64,000 bases of DNA from Takifugu bimaculatus (lineage: Eukaryota > Chordata > Actinopteri > Tetraodontiformes > Tetraodontidae), in the NCBI GenBank assembly GCA_004026145.2, contig CP034991.1, positions 13,802,142 through 13,866,141 on the forward strand, in the 5' to 3' direction. The notes under the pieces are model-generated. The model was not told where the DNA came from, did not search any database, and was given only the letters and a program-made list of their open reading frames with translations. Of the stretch, positions 58,801 to 64,000 are shown one piece after another. The number at the start of each line of letters is the position of its first letter. Positions within the stretch are counted from its first letter, which is position 1. A program made the translations under genes and the position numbers.

Positions 58801-59409
58801 TTTAAAGGCGAGCTGAGAGGACGGCGAGCGAGCGAGCGACGATCGATGCAAAGGTTTAACACAAGAACAAGGCACCCTTTTACCCAGCAGGAGGGGTGTT
58901 TACACTCCAACAACAGTCAGATATACAGCCGCCATCAAACATCAGAGCATCAGTGGAGCAGAAAGCGCAGGAGGAGGTAAATCTGCCCCCCCTTTGTCTT
59001 TGAGGTCACTTTTATGAGTCAAATCTGGCGTCTCCCGACCCAACTCGGTTTCGACTCCAGGCCAAATCTCAGGTGATGGATTCACCATGAAAAAACAGGG
59101 GATTGGGGTGGGGGGGGGGCAAATTGTGATGGATGGGCAGGTCCTGGGGCCATTTCTCACCTGCCTCTGCCAGCTGGGCTACCTGTGGTAATGGCCTCTG
59201 CAGGACATGGATGCACGGCGCTCTTTGTTTTCAGGGGAAACCAGAAGATGGCAAAGTCATATTTAAGTCACCTCCAGAGGCCAGAAGTTCTGGTCCATCC
59301 CTGATATGAGGCTTACCCTCCAGCTAATGGAGAAAACGAACATGATGCTAACAAATTAGCACATACCTGAGTCCCCCTGGACATCACTGGTGTCCATAGT
59401 TGTTCTGTG
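55831..59409. other. Non-coding stretch, no gene recognised
   Basis: Unique, CpG-containing sequence with no exon, RNA gene or transposon that I can support. Confidence 0.5.
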
Positions 59410-59455
59410 ACTCACTCACTCACTCACTCACTCACTCACTCACTCACTCACTCAC

Positions 59456-59490
<35 letters not shown>
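59410..59490. repeat. Compound microsatellite (ACTC)n(TC)n
   Basis: About 12 perfect ACTC units pass directly into about 15 TC units. Confidence 0.97.
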
Positions 59491-59494
<4 letters not shown>

Positions 59495-62400
59495 GTCTCA
59501 TTGGTCCAGTTTGCTGTTGATCATGTGACCAGGAGGACTTGATTGATCTTCTTCTTCTCTGGAACCACCTCAACATTCCGCCCTGCCGATTCATGAATAA
59601 TCTAATTTCTCCTGCAGCTAATCATAGGGGCAACTTCACGGCGCCGCCGAGCCCCCCCCCCACCGGTACCACCTTCATTTTTACCTCCGCGGTGGAGCGC
59701 TCGCTGCACCCTGAATGTTCTGTCTGCGCTGAGATTGTGGAAGAAATATTAGCGAGCGCAGGGCCATCCATCATCATGGCTGCCCCGGCTATGAAATACA
59801 GGCCGGGCCGAGCAACAATGAGTCCTATCGTGTATGTTGGACCTTCTGCTCGTGTATTTATCACCTAAGCAGCCGCACGCAGTGTGATTCATGATACAGC
59901 AGCTTGGTTGGCCACACTATCTATGATAATAGCATTCAGCGCCTCACAGGAGCGGCTGGTCTTCTAGCCCATGCTAACTTCTGTGGTTGCTATGTCCATG
60001 TCATCTCTGAGGATAGTTTTGTACGTTTGTGTCCAAAGTACGAAGGATTATTATCTGGCGTCCTGCAGGAACGTCAACTCGAGTGACAAGACTTTAATGA
60101 TGCCAGTACATTTAATCACGCGATTCATACGTCTTGATCCTGGTACTAGTAGAAGCTACCGAGATTAGCTCCACGTTTGCATTTGAGGATTAGAGGTTGG
60201 ATTTATGGCGGCGGGGCATCCAACCCGCCATTGTACAACCAAAATAGGAAGAGACATTGTTAATGGCGGCCTGTGTGCTGGGGAATGCGAGAACAGATGG
60301 AAGCCTCCCAGATACAGGAGGAAGAGACGAGAACAAATGGACTGGGCTTTTGTCCACTCGCTCTGGGCTCATGTCAGATGAGTCCCAACACAAAAACGGC
60401 TCTGAAATGTGATCCTCTTCGCTTGTTTCCACCCGCTGTGGTTCCGTTCTGTCACGCCACAGCCGGTCTGTGACCAGCAGGGGGCAACAGAGCAGCTCCA
60501 GCTGCCATCATCAAAAGGGTAGCCTTTAGCTTCAATGTGCTAGCAGCAGTAATGTAAACACTTCCAACAGGTCCGGGCTGCTCTTTAAAGCTTTATTCAT
60601 CTACATTTTAGCAAGGACTTTTTCAGCTCCTTCTGCCACCTGTTTGTCGCAGACGCCGACTCACCGCTGACTCTGAGAATATTCTCCAGACCTTTGAGGT
60701 TGACCCGCATCGTCAAACTGGGCCCGAGTCGGGCTGCTGACGCTGGTATTTTAACTGCAGGACTTCAGCTGAGCCGTGGCTGCTTTTCCTGCTGGAGCTC
60801 ATTAAGCTCCGGTCTGTGACAGAGTACATCAGTTCTACGCGGCGTTCAGCTGCCAGCCTCGCTAATCTAATAGTCATGTATAAATTCCTCCTGGCAGGCC
60901 AATAAAACTCGGATTAGCTTCTGTGCAAAGGTGGACTCGCGCAGCCGCTGACAGACACGAGAAGGGGAGCATTAGCATACCATCAGCACCAGATCTCAGG
61001 GGAGGCAGCGCCCATCAGCGCCACCGCCGCCGCCGGTACGAGCGCTACACAAGCAAGCAAGATTCGGTTAACAGCGATTTGATTTAATACGTGCGCAGTG
61101 GGACCGGATGTCTTCTGGGTTCATCTGCAATTCAGGTGCTGGGAAGAAGAAAAAAGGCAGAAAGCGTCAAACGGATTATGCAAACAGAGAGAGAAAAATG
61201 TGTTTTTTTCCAGAAATCAGTAAACTTTATTGGTTTTTTAGGAGACGCGATAAAGACGCAAATGTAGCTCTGCTGGCTGGATTGAATTAAAAACAGACGG
61301 GACAAAAGTGGGATTTTGCTCCTCTGAATTATTCATGAGGCGGCGTCATGTGTATCATCACCATGTAAAAAACTAATATTTCCTCCGAGCTGCTGAAAAG
61401 CGTCCCAGGGTATCGTGAGTCATTCCGAAGCGATAACGCCGCCGTCATAGAGGGGAGAATAAAGTCTTCTTTCACAAATCGTGATGGACGTAGAGCCACG
61501 CTTGAAGACGATTGTCTGGTCTCCGTCCTCGCAGTGGCGGCGGGTCAATACTGTGGGGGGGTGGTAGCGCTCCACGTGGACTCCAAGGTCCTGCAGACTT
61601 TTCTCCATTATTAAACGCGCCAGCCTCAAGGCCTGCTCTATATTCATGACATAAACGCTGCTCGTTCTTAATATTTGTGTGGTTTTCTGTCTTGTTCCCA
61701 GTTCCTCCACTGGAGCCAACACCTTTTATTGATCTCTGCACAATAAAAGAGAACAGATCTGCCTCTGGAAATGAGGCTTTTGGTGCCACAGGATCATTAG
61801 CTTCCCAAAACATGCGTTCTTAAACAAAGCCAGGAATCAAACCTCCGTCCTTGGGGCGCAGTCCTCGCAGTGGCCACGAGCAGCAACAGGACTTTTAGCC
61901 CCCTCCTCATAAACAGCCTCATGTTTATGAGGAGGGGGAATTGAGGTGGAACTAGGCTCCGCCCTCTCCCATTGCTCCACACCGTGGTGATGATTAGCAC
62001 AGGGAGAAATATTTCCCTTCGTCTCCAACACATCATCCGCGCTGCCACTGAGGGTTTGTGTTTGTATTCATACATATTCAGCATGTGGGAAAGTGCTGGC
62101 GTGGTGCTCGTACGATATCAGGCCTTTTTGCACCAGGAAAACAGACAAATGGAGCCCATGATTACCTCCGACTGTTCTCCTCGTCCTTTCTGCTGAAAAT
62201 TACCCTCCTGAACTGGGGGTGGGGGTTCTTCTGGCTCTGGAAGCAGAAATGACTCCAATTAAATCCTGCAGAGGAGATAAAATAAGAGAAAGGTGGACGG
62301 TGGAGGTTGTGCTGGAAATGCAGCTTCTTCTTTGACAGCCACCCTGGAGGACCCACCCCCGTGACCACCATCGGCTCGCTGTCTTCAATCATCGCTCCTC

Positions 62401-63438
62401 CCTCCTGACCTCAGCTACGTCGTTGCTATGTGGTGGTTTAAGTCTTCAGAATAGAACGTTGCTGATGTCTGCAGGTTCTCCTTCCAGGAGCTGCTTGATC
62501 ACGTGTGGAACGTAACTATAATGGATGTGAAACCAGATCTGCTGGACCTTCTGAAGCAAACCTGAGGCCAGGTGTAAATGAGGTGTCTCGTGTTTACAGT
62601 AGCTAAAGGCGCAGTGTGATGGACCAGCTCTGAACACTCCTCCTGAGGGACATCGCTGTTGATCAGCGAGTTACGAGTCATTTACTCGATTACAGTCGTG
62701 CTACGCTGTGCCTCGCGTCAAAGCATCGGCCTCATCTCCCACGCTGGGAGAGATTATGAAGGGTGATGAAGCGGTGGAGCGGCAGATGATTTGTCAAGTT
62801 AATAAAATGAGCTCTGGGGAGCGCCGGCTCGGAGCGCTGCTGAAGTATGTTCAAAGTTGGGGTTGTGGATGGCGGCAGAGCACAGACAGGCTGCGTGGAG
62901 GAGGTACATCAAACGAGTCGTGGCGATAATGAGCGAACGTTGGCACCGTTGATGTCTGAAAAACACTGTGACTCCATCAGCAGGATCACCACACACGAGT
63001 CTTCCTCCTCCTCTTCTTCAGACATCATCGCCTCCTCAAATCCCTCCCTTGTTTTTGCTGGATCATCAGAACATTCTGCTGAGTGTTCTAGAGCCTCAGA
63101 TTTACAGCTTGGCTCCAGGTCCTGCTCATCTCAACGAGTGTCACAGAAGCTGTTTAAGGGTGGTGATAGAAAACATGAGGAAAACATGAAACTACGTGGT
63201 TAGCACAGTTGCTACAAGGATCTGGAGTAACCGCACGCTAAAACACACAGAGCCATTAAAAATGCAAACTCTACGAAGTGCTTGTGTTCAGCTGATCGTA
63301 AACCCCAGATGAACATGCAGAAACAACTCAGCATCAGTTACTATGGTGATTTAGCACAGTGATTTAGCACAGCCGTGAATGACCCAAGGTGTAGGTGAGA
63401 CGCAGAGTCAAGCTAACCCCAAGGTGACCCTACGCATT
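59491..63438. other. Non-coding stretch, no gene recognised
   Basis: Unique sequence. The part at 60850-60960, with TAATCT and GGATTA words around TATAAATTCC, looks like possible regulatory sequence. A perfect hairpin lies at 61899-61938, and a 14-base direct repeat GTCCTCGCAGTGGC occurs at 61525-61538 and 61861-61874. Open frames of about 100 codons at 61420-61813 (minus) have no domain. Confidence 0.45.
61899..61938. repeat. Perfect 16-bp inverted repeat with 8-base loop
   Basis: The left arm CCCCCTCCTCATAAAC (61899-61914) is the exact reverse complement of the right arm at 61923-61938, separated by AGCCTCAT. No T-run follows, so it is not a Pol III terminator structure. The stem is too short for a typical pre-miRNA. 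Confidence 0.93.
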
Positions 63439-63608
63439 TTGACTCATGGTGCGTTTAGGTTCTGCAGGACTCTGAGGGTGCGTTTAAGTTCCTCCTGCAG
63501 GACTATGAGGGTGCGTTTATGTTCCTCCTGCAGGACTCTGAGGGTGCGTTTAAGTTCCTCCTGCAGGACTCTGAGGGTGCGTTTAAGTTCCCCTTGAAGG
63601 ACTCTGAG
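63439..63608. repeat. 33-bp minisatellite, 4 full copies plus partial ends
   Basis: Full units start GGACTCTGAGGGTGCGTTTA at 63467, 63500, 63533 and 63566. A diverged partial unit precedes them and a 10-base partial unit follows. The unit is a multiple of three, so a plus-strand frame reads an 11-residue repeat of the type RTLRVRLSSSC; nothing else suggests that it is translated. Confidence 0.95.
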
Positions 63609-64000
63609 CACCACCTCAGATGATCATCTAATCTAATTTGAAGCCTTCATTTGATCCATAACACCTGCAGGTTTGGTTCTGCCGTCACCGCCACATTAAC
63701 CAGCCTCTCAGTTCCTCCACATTCCATCCAGTTCAGGTTCCGTGTGTGTGATGGTTCCACCCCAGGTAGGGTTGGTGATCACATTTTGAATCCCAGGGAG
63801 TAAAACCTGTGCCACCAATTACATCCGACCATCTGTACACTAATGGTTCCATCTTGATACTGGAGATGGTAATAGAGGCACGTGACCATTAAGGCTGCAG
63901 GTCCAAATTTTATCAGCATCTTTTGCCTGTTTGATGATGATCTGAACACAGAACATCCAGTCTGGAACTGGAACTGTACTAGAACCGTTCAGAGGTCTGG
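63609..64000. other. Non-coding right edge, no gene recognised
   Basis: Unique sequence without an open frame of note, RNA gene or repeat. Confidence 0.5.

Noticed and set aside
7928..63608. CRISPR-like direct repeats
   Set aside because: All direct repeats are head to tail without unique spacers, and the genome is eukaryotic.

Overview
The window looks like nuclear DNA from a teleost fish. Four things point that way: one spliced protein-coding gene with GT-AG introns, very dense CA/GT microsatellites (runs of up to about 80 bp), a 5'-truncated L2/CR1-like LINE, and a non-autonomous hAT transposon nested inside that LINE. There are no bacterial operons, Shine-Dalgarno-led genes, rRNA genes or CRISPR arrays. 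The species cannot be named from the sequence alone.

Layout. At the left end, on the minus strand (positions 3442 down to 1477), is a three-exon gene for a predicted 384-residue protein. It has an N-terminal Myb/SANT-like (trihelix, Myb_DNA-bind_4 type) DNA-binding domain and a C-terminal charged coiled coil. Both introns are phase 1 and all three reading frames join without a shift. A small CpG-rich promoter with an ETS-type and a CRE-like site lies just upstream (about 3480-3545), and AATAAA signals follow the stop codon.

From about 3600 to the right edge, some 60 kb, I found no exon with a recognisable protein domain. The sequence is intergenic or intronic, with microsatellites, several minisatellites (units of 59, 19, 17, 34 and 33 bp), a decayed tRNA-Glu copy at 19741-19812, and one clear nested transposon locus at 27166-28890. 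At that locus the 3' part of an L2-like LINE (minus strand, starting just before the YADD box of its reverse transcriptase) is split by a 489-bp hAT-type element with 15-bp terminal inverted repeats and a perfect 8-bp target duplication. Open frames elsewhere lack domains and have no clear splice context, and many are produced by repeats, so I did not call them.

The only gene with a supportable job is the Myb/SANT-like one, probably a nuclear DNA-binding protein that multimerises through its coiled coil. The long gene-free stretch may be a regulatory desert or one or more large introns of a gene whose exons lie outside the window; the sequence alone does not decide between them. I did not find a clearly new biological system. 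The best leads are the gene model, the nested transposon, the higher-order minisatellite, a perfect 16-bp hairpin at 61899-61938, and a few possible conserved non-coding elements.
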